The translations under genes were made by a program, and so were the position numbers. This document shows positions 13,166 to 21,909 of a DNA stretch of 64,000 bases, piece by piece. Within the stretch, counting starts at the first letter, position 1; each line of letters begins with the position of its first letter. The stretch comes from Chania multitudinisentens RB-25. GTDB taxonomy: Bacteria > Pseudomonadota > Gammaproteobacteria > Enterobacterales > Enterobacteriaceae. The notes beneath the pieces were generated by a model. That model saw only the letters and a program-made list of their open reading frames with translations. It ran no database searches and was not told the origin of the DNA. The stretch spans positions 5,022,001-5,086,000 of the forward strand of contig NZ_CP007044.2 of NCBI RefSeq assembly GCF_000520015.2, read 5' to 3'.

Positions 13166-13323
13166 CCCCTAAATTCAAAAAAAGGTTCAAGCGTTCAAAA
13201 AACGCCCAAAAAAGACATTCAAGGGTATTTATTAACCTAAAAAACCTGTTTTCAAACATCAGAAGGAAAAAGGAACGGTAAATCACCCCCTTTCCTCATA
13301 AAGAAATCACAAACTACCGATGT

Positions 13324-15897
13324 TTACTGTTTAGCAACGATATGATCGTTTTCCACATCCAGCACTACAGGTTTGCCTGGTAACAGCTTCCCGGAAAGGA
13401 TTTGCTGTGCCAATGGGTTTTCAATTTCCTGCTGAATAGCGCGTTTCAATGGGCGAGCACCATAAACAGGGTCATAACCGGTTTTACCCAGTAACTCTAA
13501 AGCAGGCTCAGTCATAGTCACTTCATAACCGCGTTCTTCCAAACGTTTGTACAAACGCACCAGTTGGATCTTGGCAATTGCTGCAATATGTTTCTTGCCA
13601 AGTGGGTGGAATACCACAACCTCATCAATACGATTAATGAATTCTGGGCGGAAATGATGGCTTACCATCTCCATGACAGATTCTTTCATCTGCGCATAGT
13701 TCATCTGACCAAAGTGCTCCTGAATCAGATCAGAACCCAAATTCGAAGTCATGATCACCACAGTATTGCGGAAATCAACGGTACGCCCCTGCCCATCCGT
13801 TAGACGACCATCGTCCAAAACCTGTAATAGAATGTTGAACACATCTGGATGCGCTTTTTCAACCTCATCCAACAGGATCACTGAGTAAGGCCGACGGCGC
13901 ACCGCTTCCGTCAGATATCCCCCTTCTTCATAGCCGACATAGCCTGGAGGCGCCCCGACCAGCCTTGAGACGGAGTGTTTCTCCATAAATTCGGACATAT
14001 CAATACGCACCATAGAGTCATCACTGTCGAACAGGAATGAAGCCAGTGCTTTGCACAATTCGGTTTTACCCACCCCTGTAGGACCAAGAAACAGGAATGA
14101 ACCAATCGGCCGATTCGGATCAGAAAGCCCAGCGCGGCTACGGCGGATAGCATTAGACACCGCTACCACAGCTTCATCCTGACCAATCACTCGCGCATGT
14201 AGCTCCTGTTCAAGCCGCAGCAGTTTGTCACGTTCCCCCTCCAGCATTCTGGCTACCGGAATACCGGTGGCTTTTGCCAACACTTCGGCAATCTCTGCAT
14301 CGGTAACGCGATTACGTAGCAGCTTCATGGTCTTGCCTTCAGCTAGTGTCGCGGCGGCAAGCTGTTTTTCCAGCTCAGGAATTTTGCCATACTGCAACTC
14401 AGACATTCGCCCAAGGTCACCCAAACGACGTGCTTGCTCCAGCGTAATCTTCGCCTGTTCAAGTTCAGCCTTGATATTCTGCGTTCCAGAAAGAGAGGCT
14501 TTTTCCGCTTTCCACTCTTCTTCCAACTCAGAATACTCACGCTCTTTCTGCTCCAGTTCGCTGCTCAACATTTCCAAGCGTTTTTTACTGGCATCGTCGG
14601 ACTCTTTATTCAGCGCCTGCTGTTCCAGCTTCAACTGAATGATACGGCGCTCCAGACGATCGAGCGACTCCGGTTTGGAGTCCATTTGCATACGAATGCT
14701 GGATGCCGCTTCATCGATCAAATCGATGGCCTTGTCTGGTAATTGACGATCGGCGATATAACGGTGCGACAGCGTCGCTGCGGCAACAATCGCCGGATCG
14801 GTGATCTGCACATGGTGATGCAGTTCGTAGCGTTCTTTCAGACCGCGCAAAATGGCGATGGTGTCTTCAACCGTTGGTTCCGCCACATAGACTTTCTGGA
14901 AACGGCGCTCAAGCGCAGCATCCTTTTCTATATACTGGCGATACTCATTCAACGTGGTCGCACCAACGCAGTGCAATTCACCACGAGCAAGAGCAGGTTT
15001 GAGCATATTACCGGCATCCATTGCGCCATCGGCTTTGCCAGCCCCCACCATGGTATGCAACTCATCAATAAACAGAATGACACTACCTTCCTGCTTGGCG
15101 AGATCGCTCAAGACACCTTTCAGGCGCTCTTCAAACTCGCCCCGGTATTTAGCCCCTGCAATCAGAGCCCCCATATCGAGGGAAAGCACGCGCTTATGTT
15201 TGAGCCCTTCCGGCACTTCGCCATTAATGATGCGCTGTGCCAAACCTTCAACAATGGCCGTCTTACCCACACCAGGTTCACCAATCAGTACCGGATTATT
15301 TTTGGTACGGCGTTGCAGCACCTGGATGGTACGGCGAATTTCTTCATCACGGCCGATAACGGGATCTAGTTTGCCTTGCTCAGCACGCTCAGTGAGATCG
15401 ATGGTGTATTTTTTCAATGCCTGACGCTGGTCTTCCGCACCTTGTTCATCCACGCTGTCACCACCCCGCATTTGCTCAATGGCTTTGGATATTTTATCGG
15501 CCGTTGCGCCAGCGGCTTTCAGAAGATCGGCCAAAATACCACGATCTTCCAGTACTGCCAGAACAAACAATTCGGAAGAAATGAATTTATCTGCGCGTTT
15601 TTGCGCCAGTTTATCGCACAGGTTGAGCACACGTACCAGTTCGTGTGACGGTTGAACATCGCCTCCAGTCCCTTCAACCTGCGGCAGACGGGTTAAAGCT
15701 TGCTCAAGCTCGGTACGAATACGCCCGGCGTCAATGCCGGCAGAAGTTAATAATGGGCGAACCGTTCCCCCATCCTGAGTAAGCAGAGCGCTCATCAGAT
15801 GCAACGGTTCAACGAATTGATTATCGCGCCCGAGGGCCAACGATTGAGCATCGGCGAGGGCAAGCTGGAATTTGTTAGTAAGACGATCCAGACGCAT
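13324..15897 (-). CDS. clpB: ATP-dependent disaggregase ClpB (Hsp104 family)
   Basis: The 857-residue AAA+ disaggregase works with DnaK to rescue aggregated proteins after heat shock. In order: Clp N-domain (about 1-145), first AAA+ module with Walker A GEPGVGKTA near 206, the coiled-coil M domain (about 410-520, rich in Glu/Lys/Arg), second AAA+ module with GPTGVGKTE near 605 and sensor GARPLKRA near the C terminus. The ATG at 15897 is preceded by GGAGGTG and gives the E. coli N terminus MRLDRLTNKF and length; an upstream in-frame start has no support. A second internal start for the short ClpB form is expected near the end of the N-domain. A sigma-32 promoter lies immediately upstream. Confidence 0.97.
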   Translation of the reverse strand: MRLDRLTNKFQLALADAQSLALGRDNQFVEPLHLMSALLTQDGGTVRPLLTSAGIDAGRIRTELEQALTRLPQVEGTGGDVQPSHELVRVLNLCDKLAQKRADKFISSELFVLAVLEDRGILADLLKAAGATADKISKAIEQMRGGDSVDEQGAEDQRQALKKYTIDLTERAEQGKLDPVIGRDEEIRRTIQVLQRRTKNNPVLIGEPGVGKTAIVEGLAQRIINGEVPEGLKHKRVLSLDMGALIAGAKYRGEFEERLKGVLSDLAKQEGSVILFIDELHTMVGAGKADGAMDAGNMLKPALARGELHCVGATTLNEYRQYIEKDAALERRFQKVYVAEPTVEDTIAILRGLKERYELHHHVQITDPAIVAAATLSHRYIADRQLPDKAIDLIDEAASSIRMQMDSKPESLDRLERRIIQLKLEQQALNKESDDASKKRLEMLSSELEQKEREYSELEEEWKAEKASLSGTQNIKAELEQAKITLEQARRLGDLGRMSELQYGKIPELEKQLAAATLAEGKTMKLLRNRVTDAEIAEVLAKATGIPVARMLEGERDKLLRLEQELHARVIGQDEAVVAVSNAIRRSRAGLSDPNRPIGSFLFLGPTGVGKTELCKALASFLFDSDDSMVRIDMSEFMEKHSVSRLVGAPPGYVGYEEGGYLTEAVRRRPYSVILLDEVEKAHPDVFNILLQVLDDGRLTDGQGRTVDFRNTVVIMTSNLGSDLIQEHFGQMNYAQMKESVMEMVSHHFRPEFINRIDEVVVFHPLGKKHIAAIAKIQLVRLYKRLEERGYEVTMTEPALELLGKTGYDPVYGARPLKRAIQQEIENPLAQQILSGKLLPGKPVVLDVENDHIVAKQ

Positions 15898-15935
15898 AAC
15901 ACCTCCAATATAGATCAAAATTGCTACAGGAGATT

Positions 15936-15963
15936 AAATGAGGTCATCCCTCAAATTTTCAAG
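15936..15963 (-). promoter_or_regulatory. Sigma-32 heat-shock promoter of clpB
   Basis: On the minus strand CTTGAA (15958-15963), a 14-base spacer and CCTCATTT (15936-15943) match the sigma-32 consensus CTTGAA-N13-15-CCCCATNT in all but one position. It lies about 40 bases upstream of the clpB ATG, between pgeF and clpB. Confidence 0.88.
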
Positions 15964-16027
15964 GTTATTTCGACACTATATTATGAGTACAACATCATGC
16001 ATCTGCGGACCGTCCTAATTCAATAGG

Positions 16028-16759
16028 TTATATCACCCAGATTAAACTTGCCAGACGTCCAGTGACTCCGTCGCGCCGATAGGAGAAAAAATGACTCATT
16101 TCAGTCACGGTACAACGATCGCCACCATAGGTGGCAAAAATACCCAAACGTTGTAGGCGTTGGCGTGCCAAAAGATAAATATCTGCAAGAAATTTATCAC
16201 CATGGGAAATAAACGCGGAGGCAGCAGAAATATCTGCCGCCATAAATGCAGCTCGCACTTCTGCCCCGACCTCAAATTGCCGCGGGCCAATCGCCGGGCC
16301 AAGCCAGGCGATGATATTACCCGGCGTAGCAGTAAAACGTTCTACCGTATTCTCCAATATGCCGCCGCATAATCCACGCCAGCCGGCATGAGCAGCTGCA
16401 ACTTCATCACCCGCACGCGAGGTAAACAATACGGGCAAACAATCCGCCGTCATCACCGCACACACTTGCCCTGGCAGGTTGCTGTAAACCGCATCAGCCC
16501 GCAAATCACCAGGCGTTTGCCCGTCTAATGTCAACACACGAGTTCCGTGTACCTGCTCCAGCCAGAGCGGCATCTGTGGCAGGCCAGCCATAGCCACCAA
16601 CCGTTGACGATTATCGTCCACAGTTTGTGCATCATCACCCACATGAGAACCCAGATTCAATGAATCATAAGGCGGCAGGCTGGCCCCGCCATAACGGGTG
16701 GTACTACAGGCTTTTACACCCACAGGCAGTGGCCAATCGGGCAGAATAAGCGAATCCAT
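16028..16759 (-). CDS. pgeF: Purine nucleoside phosphorylase YfiH/PgeF (laccase-domain protein)
   Basis: The 243-residue protein belongs to the DUF152/multicopper-polyphenol-oxidase-like family; E. coli YfiH (PgeF) corrects cell-wall precursor errors by acting on UDP-MurNAc-L-Ser, and homologues show purine nucleoside phosphorylase/deaminase activity. The conserved zinc-site residues H71 (EQVHGT), C107 (TADCLPV) and H124 (AAAHAGWRG) are present. The ATG overlaps the rluD stop codon in a TAATG, implying translational coupling, and clpB follows from its own heat-shock promoter. Confidence 0.93.
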   Translation of the reverse strand: MDSLILPDWPLPVGVKACSTTRYGGASLPPYDSLNLGSHVGDDAQTVDDNRQRLVAMAGLPQMPLWLEQVHGTRVLTLDGQTPGDLRADAVYSNLPGQVCAVMTADCLPVLFTSRAGDEVAAAHAGWRGLCGGILENTVERFTATPGNIIAWLGPAIGPRQFEVGAEVRAAFMAADISAASAFISHGDKFLADIYLLARQRLQRLGIFATYGGDRCTVTEMSHFFSYRRDGVTGRLASLIWVI

Positions 16760-17736
16760 TACCAATCCATCTGATCTTTAAATTCTTCGGTGTCGGCTTT
16801 CAGCGCATCAATCAGATCGACCATATCCTGTGGCAACGGCGCATGCCACTCCATCTGGATACCGCTGATCGGATGATAGAGGCGCAACATCGTGGCATGC
16901 AGCGCCTGGCGATCAAAACCACGCAAGGTGTTGATGAATCTCTCTGAGGCTCCTTTAGGCGGGCGCGGGCGGCCGCCGTACAACTGATCGCCGACCAACG
17001 GGTGGTTAATGTGCGACATATGCACGCGAATTTGGTGAGTCCGGCCCGTTTCCAAACGCAAACGCAAGCGAGTGTGTGCACGGAAATGCTCCATGATACG
17101 GTAATGAGTGACCGCAGGTTTCCCCATTGGATGCACAGCCATATGCGTGCGTTTGGTGGAGTGACGCGCAATAGACTCTTCCACTGTGCCCCCCGCTGTC
17201 ATGTTACCTATCGCCACGGCTTCATATTCGCGGGTGATTTCACGCGCCTGTAATGCTTCCACCAAACGGGTTTGCGCCGGAACGGTTTTCGCTACCACCA
17301 TCAGGCCAGTCGTATCTTTATCCAGACGGTGTACAATACCAGCACGCGGTACATCGGCAATGTCTGGATAATAATGCAGCAAGGCATTAAGCACTGTACC
17401 ATCCGGGTTACCTGCTCCAGGATGTACCACCAGATCGCGCGGTTTATTGATCACCAGAATATCCGCATCTTCATAAACAATATTCAGTGCGATATCCTGC
17501 GGTTCCCAACGGGCCTCTTCTTCTATCTGTGCATCAATGGCGACCATTTCTCCACCCAGCACTTTCTCCTTTGGCTTGCTGATCGTTTTGCCATTAACCT
17601 GAACCCGATCTCCCAAAATCCAATCTTTTATGCGCGATCGTGAATAATCAGGGAACAATTCGGCCAAAGCCTGATCTAAACGTTGTCCGAGTTGAGTTTC
17701 AGCCACCGTTGCGGTGAGTCGTACTTGTTGTGCCAT
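16759..17736 (-). CDS. rluD: 23S rRNA pseudouridine(1911/1915/1917) synthase
   Basis: The 325-residue enzyme makes the three pseudouridines in helix 69 of 23S rRNA. An S4 RNA-binding domain occupies about residues 18-75 (LDQALAELFPDYSRSRIKDW), followed by the RluA-type catalytic domain with HRLDKDTTGLMVVAK, whose D139 is the catalytic nucleophile. Length equals the family norm (E. coli 326). It heads a two-gene unit with pgeF (TAATG overlap) and is divergent from bamD, an order conserved in enterics. Confidence 0.97.
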   Translation of the reverse strand: MAQQVRLTATVAETQLGQRLDQALAELFPDYSRSRIKDWILGDRVQVNGKTISKPKEKVLGGEMVAIDAQIEEEARWEPQDIALNIVYEDADILVINKPRDLVVHPGAGNPDGTVLNALLHYYPDIADVPRAGIVHRLDKDTTGLMVVAKTVPAQTRLVEALQAREITREYEAVAIGNMTAGGTVEESIARHSTKRTHMAVHPMGKPAVTHYRIMEHFRAHTRLRLRLETGRTHQIRVHMSHINHPLVGDQLYGGRPRPPKGASERFINTLRGFDRQALHATMLRLYHPISGIQMEWHAPLPQDMVDLIDALKADTEEFKDQMDW

Positions 17737-17869
17737 ATACAGTTTCTTTCGTTAACGTTGGGTTTTCACGGCGATGCCGTTTAATATAATGTGCTATTGT
17801 AACTGGTCTTTTGTCGGGAGCTTAACGGACAGTCTCCCGGAATAACACCCTGAGGATAATCAAAACGTC

Positions 17870-18601
17870 ATGACGCGTATGAAATATCTGGTGGCGGCAG
17901 CCACCTTGAGCCTGGCGCTGACAGGTTGCTCCACGTCCAAGGATGCGGTTCCCGACAGCCCACCTTCGGAAATCTATGCGACTGCCCAGCAAAAATTGCA
18001 GGACGGTGACTTTAAAGGCGCGATTAAGCAACTCGAAGCATTAGATAACCGCTATCCTTTCGGGCCGTACTCCCAGCAGGTTCAATTGGATCTGATTTAT
18101 GCCTACTATAAATCTGCTGATTTAGCCTTGGCGCAGGCCTCTATTGATCGCTTTATGCGCTTGAACCCAACGCATCCGAACATCGACTACGTCATGTACA
18201 TGCGCGGTTTGACCGATATGGCGCTGGATGACAGCGCGTTGCAAGGCTTCTTCGGGGTTGATCGTTCCGATCGCGATCCGCAGCACGCCCACGCTGCCTT
18301 CCGCGATTTCAACCAACTGCTTCAGCAGTATCCTAATAGCCAATACGCCACCGACGCTTACAAACGTTTGGTGTTTCTGAAAAACCGCCTGGCCAAGTAT
18401 GAGCTTTCAGTGGCGGAATACTACACTAAACGTGGTGCTTACGTCGCGGTTGTTAATCGCGTTGAGCAGATGATACGTGATTTCCCAGATACGAAAGCGA
18501 CTCGCGATGCGCTGCCGTTGATGGAAAACGCTTATCGGCAACTGGAACTGAACGCTCAGGCTGATAAAGTCGCGAAGATTATCGCCACTAATCCGGCATA
18601 A
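17870..18601 (+). CDS. bamD: Outer-membrane assembly lipoprotein BamD
   Basis: The 243-residue lipoprotein is an essential part of the BAM complex that inserts beta-barrel proteins in the outer membrane. The signal peptide ends in lipobox LTGC (C20); the mature part is made of tetratricopeptide-like repeats (for example YATAQQKLQDGDFKGAIKQL and the NPTHPNIDYVMYMRGL segment). Length and N terminus MTRMKYLVAAATLSL match E. coli BamD. It is divergent from rluD and has its own terminator. Confidence 0.97.
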   Translation: MTRMKYLVAAATLSLALTGCSTSKDAVPDSPPSEIYATAQQKLQDGDFKGAIKQLEALDNRYPFGPYSQQVQLDLIYAYYKSADLALAQASIDRFMRLNPTHPNIDYVMYMRGLTDMALDDSALQGFFGVDRSDRDPQHAHAAFRDFNQLLQQYPNSQYATDAYKRLVFLKNRLAKYELSVAEYYTKRGAYVAVVNRVEQMIRDFPDTKATRDALPLMENAYRQLELNAQADKVAKIIATNPA

Positions 18602-18630
18602 CCCTTTGGGCAGCCACAGAAATGCAAAAC

Positions 18631-18652
18631 GGCAGCTTCGGCTGCCGCTTTT
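18631..18652 (+). terminator. bamD terminator
   Basis: GGCAGC-TTCG-GCTGCC tetraloop hairpin followed by GCTTTTTTG. Confidence 0.9.
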
Positions 18653-18893
18653 TTGCTCACTATAAACCCAAGCAAAACACCATGTTAACCAGGCGAGCCT
18701 GCTGTTTAACCTATCAATACTGCGCGCTCTGTAAGCAAGACTCAAGTGTTAGATAATTATTTCAGTGCCTGCATCACAGGATTGAGCTTACTTTGCAAAA
18801 AATAACAAAAATAAGCGATTTCTCTCACCCACTTGAGCAAAAACAGGGGTATGCTGAATATATCCAAGACGGAAAGACAGAGAGGTAGGTTAT

Positions 18894-19232
18894 ATGACAA
18901 TCAACATTACCAGCAAACAAATGGATATCACCCCCGCAATCCGTAGTCATGTCGAAGACCGTCTCACTAAACTGGATAAGTGGCAAGCCCAACTGATAAA
19001 CCCACATATTGTTTTATCTAAAGAACCTAAAGGGTTTGTCGTCGATGCCACCATTACCACTCCTAACGGCCCGCTGGTCGCCAGCGCGAAGCATGAAGAC
19101 ATGTACACCGCCGTTAATGACCTGATCGCCAAGCTTGAGCGTCAGTTGAACAAGGTGCAGCACAAGAGCGAAGCGCGCCGCGCCTATGCCAGTGTGAAAG
19201 ATATTGCTCCTGAAATCATTCCAGAAGAGTAA
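18894..19232 (+). CDS. raiA: Ribosome-associated inhibitor A (hibernation factor RaiA/YfiA)
   Basis: The 112-residue protein belongs to the short HPF/RaiA family that binds the 30S decoding site in stationary phase or cold and keeps ribosomes as inactive 70S. The beta-alpha-beta core is seen in INITSKQMDITPAIRSHVED and VDATITTPNGPLVASAKHED, ending in an acidic tail (IAPEIIPEE) diagnostic of RaiA versus HPF. A GAGAGGTAGG Shine-Dalgarno precedes the ATG. It lies between bamD and pheL as in E. coli. Confidence 0.96.
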   Translation: MTINITSKQMDITPAIRSHVEDRLTKLDKWQAQLINPHIVLSKEPKGFVVDATITTPNGPLVASAKHEDMYTAVNDLIAKLERQLNKVQHKSEARRAYASVKDIAPEIIPEE

Positions 19233-19252
19233 TTACCTGTTAATTCGTATCC

Positions 19253-19278
19253 AACGCGCCTGTCGGCGCGTTTTTTTA
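19253..19278 (+). terminator. raiA terminator
   Basis: AACGCGCC-TGTC-GGCGCGTT hairpin followed by TTTTTT. Confidence 0.9.
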
Positions 19279-19292
19279 ATCGTCGGTTTTTA

Positions 19293-19321
19293 TTGACAGA
19301 GAGAAAAGCCTGCGGTTACTT
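19293..19321 (+). promoter_or_regulatory. Promoter of the pheL-pheA operon
   Basis: TTGACA (19293-19298), 17-base spacer, TTACTT (19316-19321), about 30 bases upstream of the pheL start. The -35 is perfect, the -10 weak. Confidence 0.65.
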
Positions 19322-19352
19322 TAAAACCTGATTCGCACCATGTGAGACACAA

Positions 19353-19400
19353 ATGATTTATAAACCGTTTTTCTTCGCATTCTTTTTTACCTTCCCCTGA
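19353..19400 (+). CDS. pheL: pheA operon leader peptide
   Basis: A 15-codon ORF encodes [15 protein letters not shown]. Seven of fifteen residues are phenylalanine, arranged as FFF-A-FFF-T-F exactly as in the E. coli PheL peptide ([15 protein letters not shown]). Ribosome stalling at the Phe codons when charged tRNA-Phe is short favours the antiterminator and allows pheA transcription. The following attenuator hairpin is at 19449-19477. Confidence 0.95.
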   Translation: [15 protein letters not shown]

Positions 19401-19448
19401 CTGGGAGGCGTTTCGTCGTGTGATACAGAATGCGAAGACGAACCACAG

Positions 19449-19477
19449 AGCCTCCTGAAAACAGGGGGCTTTTTTTA
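19449..19477 (+). terminator. pheA attenuator
   Basis: AGCCTCCTG pairs with CAGGGGGCT and is followed by seven T. The GGGAGGC segment at about 19403-19409, just past the pheL stop, can pair with GCCTCC and would form the competing antiterminator-type structure. Confidence 0.9.
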
Positions 19478-19518
19478 TATAGCTATTTAACGATGATGCC
19501 GAAATAATTCGGGGTGCC

Positions 19519-19560
19519 GGCAAGCCAACGCACAGGCAACTTGAAGTATGATGGATATAT
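19519..19560. repeat. ERIC-like element end (fragment) between the pheA attenuator and pheA
   Basis: The stretch contains CCAACGCACAGGCAACTTG followed by AAGTATGATGGATATAT, closely resembling one terminal end of enterobacterial ERIC/IRU repeats. Only one end is seen; the opposite arm and central part are missing. It forms part of the 5' leader of the pheA message. Confidence 0.6.
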
Positions 19561-19583
19561 AAGAACACAAGGCAAAGCTGATT

Positions 19584-20741
19584 ATGACTGATAACCCGTT
19601 ACTCATGCTGCGCGAACGTATCAGCGCACTGGACCTGAAATTGCTGGCTCTGCTGGCAGAACGCCGTGAGCTGGCAGTGGAGGTTGGCAAGACCAAACTG
19701 CATTCACACCGACCAATTCGTGATAAAGAACGTGAACGCGATCTGCTGGATGCACTGGTTAACGCCGCCAAACCTTATGATCTCGATGGTTTTTACGTCA
19801 CCCGCCTATTCCAACTGATCATCGAGGACTCTGTTCTCACCCAGCAGACGCTGTTACAGCATCAGCTTAATCAAATCAGCCAGCATTCTGCACGTATCGC
19901 TTTCCTCGGCCCTAAGGGCTCTTATTCGCATCTGGCGGCACGCCAATATGGTGCCCGTCATTTTGATCAGTTGATCGAGTGCGGTTGCCAGAAATTCCAA
20001 GATATCTTCACTCAGGTTGAAACCGGTCAGGCGGATTACGCCATATTGCCGATCGAGAATACCAGTTCAGGCTCAATCAACGATGTGTATGACCTGCTGC
20101 AACATACCAGCCTGTCGATTGTGGGGGAACTAACACTCCCTATTGATCACTGCGTACTGGTTGCTGGCAATACTGATCTAAGCCAGATCGAGATCGTTTA
20201 CAGCCATCCGCAGCCTTTCCAGCAATGCAGCCAGTTTATTAATCGTTATCCACATTGGAAAATCGAGTATTGCGAAAGCACCGCTGCCGCAATGGAAAAA
20301 GTAGCTGAACTAAACTCCCCAACTGCCGCAGCCTTGGGCAGCGAAGCGGGTGGTGCTTTGTACCACCTGCAAGTACTTGAACATAATCTGGCTAACCAAC
20401 AGCAAAATATCACGCGCTTCATCGTGTTGGCGCGTAAAGCTATCGAGGTTTCGGAGCAGGTCCCAGCTAAAACCACATTAATTATGGCCACCGGTCAACA
20501 GTCTGGAGCATTAGTAGAGGCTTTATTGGTACTGCGCGACAATGGCATTGTCATGACTAAGTTGGAGTCACGCCCAATCAACGGTAACCCATGGGAAGAG
20601 ATGTTTTATATTGATGTGCAGGCCAACCTGCGCTCGGAAACCATGCAGAAGGCTTTGAAAGATTTAACCCCGATTACCCGTTCGTTGAAGGTACTGGGAT
20701 GCTACCCAAGCGAAAACGTTGTGCCCGTGAATCCGTCTTAA
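19584..20741 (+). CDS. pheA: Bifunctional chorismate mutase/prephenate dehydratase (P-protein)
   Basis: The 385-residue enzyme converts chorismate to prephenate and then phenylpyruvate, the committed route to phenylalanine. An AroQ-type chorismate mutase covers about residues 1-95 (RERISALDLKLLALLAERRE), the prephenate dehydratase about 105-285 (FLGPKGSYSHLAARQYG and the ENTSSGSINDVYD substrate loop), and a C-terminal ACT regulatory domain about 300-376 with the GALVEALLVL and ESRP motifs that bind Phe for feedback inhibition. Expression is controlled by the upstream PheL attenuator. It converges on tyrA. Confidence 0.97.
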   Translation: MTDNPLLMLRERISALDLKLLALLAERRELAVEVGKTKLHSHRPIRDKERERDLLDALVNAAKPYDLDGFYVTRLFQLIIEDSVLTQQTLLQHQLNQISQHSARIAFLGPKGSYSHLAARQYGARHFDQLIECGCQKFQDIFTQVETGQADYAILPIENTSSGSINDVYDLLQHTSLSIVGELTLPIDHCVLVAGNTDLSQIEIVYSHPQPFQQCSQFINRYPHWKIEYCESTAAAMEKVAELNSPTAAALGSEAGGALYHLQVLEHNLANQQQNITRFIVLARKAIEVSEQVPAKTTLIMATGQQSGALVEALLVLRDNGIVMTKLESRPINGNPWEEMFYIDVQANLRSETMQKALKDLTPITRSLKVLGCYPSENVVPVNPS

Positions 20742-20750
20742 CCCATGAAA

Positions 20751-20775
20751 CAGGGTTCGGCATTACCGAACCCTG
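20751..20775. terminator. Hairpin between convergent pheA and tyrA
   Basis: CAGGGTTCGG pairs perfectly with CCGAACCCTG around a five-base loop. The T tracts on both sides are weak, so it may be a bidirectional terminator or a 3'-end stabiliser. Confidence 0.65.
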
Positions 20776-20781
20776 AGTCTA

Positions 20782-21903
20782 TTATTGGCGGCTGTCATTT
20801 GCCTGGCGCAGCAACGAGCGGCTCTCCACCAGGAAACGCTGGGCATAATCACCAAACCAGTGCTCCACTTTCTGGAAGCTTTGGATAAATGCCTGTTTAT
20901 CAGCGTGTTCCAGCAACTGAATCGCCTCACCGAAACGCTGGTAGTAGCGTTTGATCAGGTGAATATTTTCCTCCGAAGACATAATGATGTCCGCATACAA
21001 CTGCGGGTCTTGAGCGAACAGCCGGCCTACCATCGCCAATTCTAATCGATAAATGGGTGAAGACAGCGCCAGCAATTGTTCCAGTTGAACATTTTCCTCT
21101 GCCAGATGCAGGCCGTAAGCAAAGGTCGCAAAATGCCGTAACGCTTGGATAAAAGCCATGTTCTGATCGTGCTCAACCGCGCTGATCCGGTGCAAGCGTG
21201 CCCCCCAGACCTGCAACTGTTCCAACAGCCACTGATAGGATTCTGGTTGACGCCCATCGCAATACACCACTACCTGTTTAGCTACGCTGCCAACATCCGG
21301 GCCAAACATTGGGTGAAGCCCCAGCACCGGGCCACCGTGTACCGCCAGCATGGCCTGCAATGGCCGGTTTTTAACAGATGCCAAATCAACCAGAATACAA
21401 TCTTCCGGCAACGGTGGTATCTGGTTAATCACTTGTTCCGTAACGTGGATAGGCACGCTGACAATCACCATACCCGCATCCGCCAGCAAGGTGTCTGCCT
21501 GCGGCCAATCATCCTGATCCAACACTTTCACCTGATAACCGGATAACGTCAGCAAACGGTTAAATAAACTCCCCATCTGGCCATTACCGCCGATAATCAC
21601 TATCGGGCGTAACTGCGGGCACAGCGTTTTAAAACCTTTGTCGTTCTCACTGGTATAAGATTCGCGCATCACCCGGCGCAGCACATCTTCAATCAGGTCT
21701 GGTGGTACTCCAAGGCCTTCGGCCTCTTTACGGCGCGAGGCCAACATCGCCGCCTCACGTTCAGGCACGTAAACCGGTAAACCGTAGCGGCTTTTGACCT
21801 CCCCTACCTCCGCAACCAGTTCCAGGCGTTTCGCCAGCAGTTCCAGCAGCGCTTTATCTACCTCGTCAATTTGATCGCGTAATGCGGTCAGTTCAGCCAC
21901 CAT
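20782..21903 (-). CDS. tyrA: Bifunctional chorismate mutase/prephenate dehydrogenase (T-protein)
   Basis: The 373-residue enzyme makes prephenate from chorismate and oxidises it to 4-hydroxyphenylpyruvate for tyrosine synthesis, with feedback by tyrosine. The chorismate mutase is at about 1-90 (LRDQIDEVDKALLELLAKRL); an NAD-binding Rossmann motif IIGGNGQMGSLFNRLL follows near residue 105, and the dehydrogenase helical domain occupies the rest, with LGLHPMFGPDVGS as the active-site loop. It lies six bases after aroF and is surely cotranscribed with it, under TyrR control. Confidence 0.97.
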   Translation of the reverse strand: MVAELTALRDQIDEVDKALLELLAKRLELVAEVGEVKSRYGLPVYVPEREAAMLASRRKEAEGLGVPPDLIEDVLRRVMRESYTSENDKGFKTLCPQLRPIVIIGGNGQMGSLFNRLLTLSGYQVKVLDQDDWPQADTLLADAGMVIVSVPIHVTEQVINQIPPLPEDCILVDLASVKNRPLQAMLAVHGGPVLGLHPMFGPDVGSVAKQVVVYCDGRQPESYQWLLEQLQVWGARLHRISAVEHDQNMAFIQALRHFATFAYGLHLAEENVQLEQLLALSSPIYRLELAMVGRLFAQDPQLYADIIMSSEENIHLIKRYYQRFGEAIQLLEHADKQAFIQSFQKVEHWFGDYAQRFLVESRSLLRQANDSRQ

Positions 21904-21909
21904 AACTCA

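Noticed and set aside
14743..15369. 208-codon plus-strand ORF inside clpB
   Set aside because: Antisense shadow of clpB with no domain or ribosome site.
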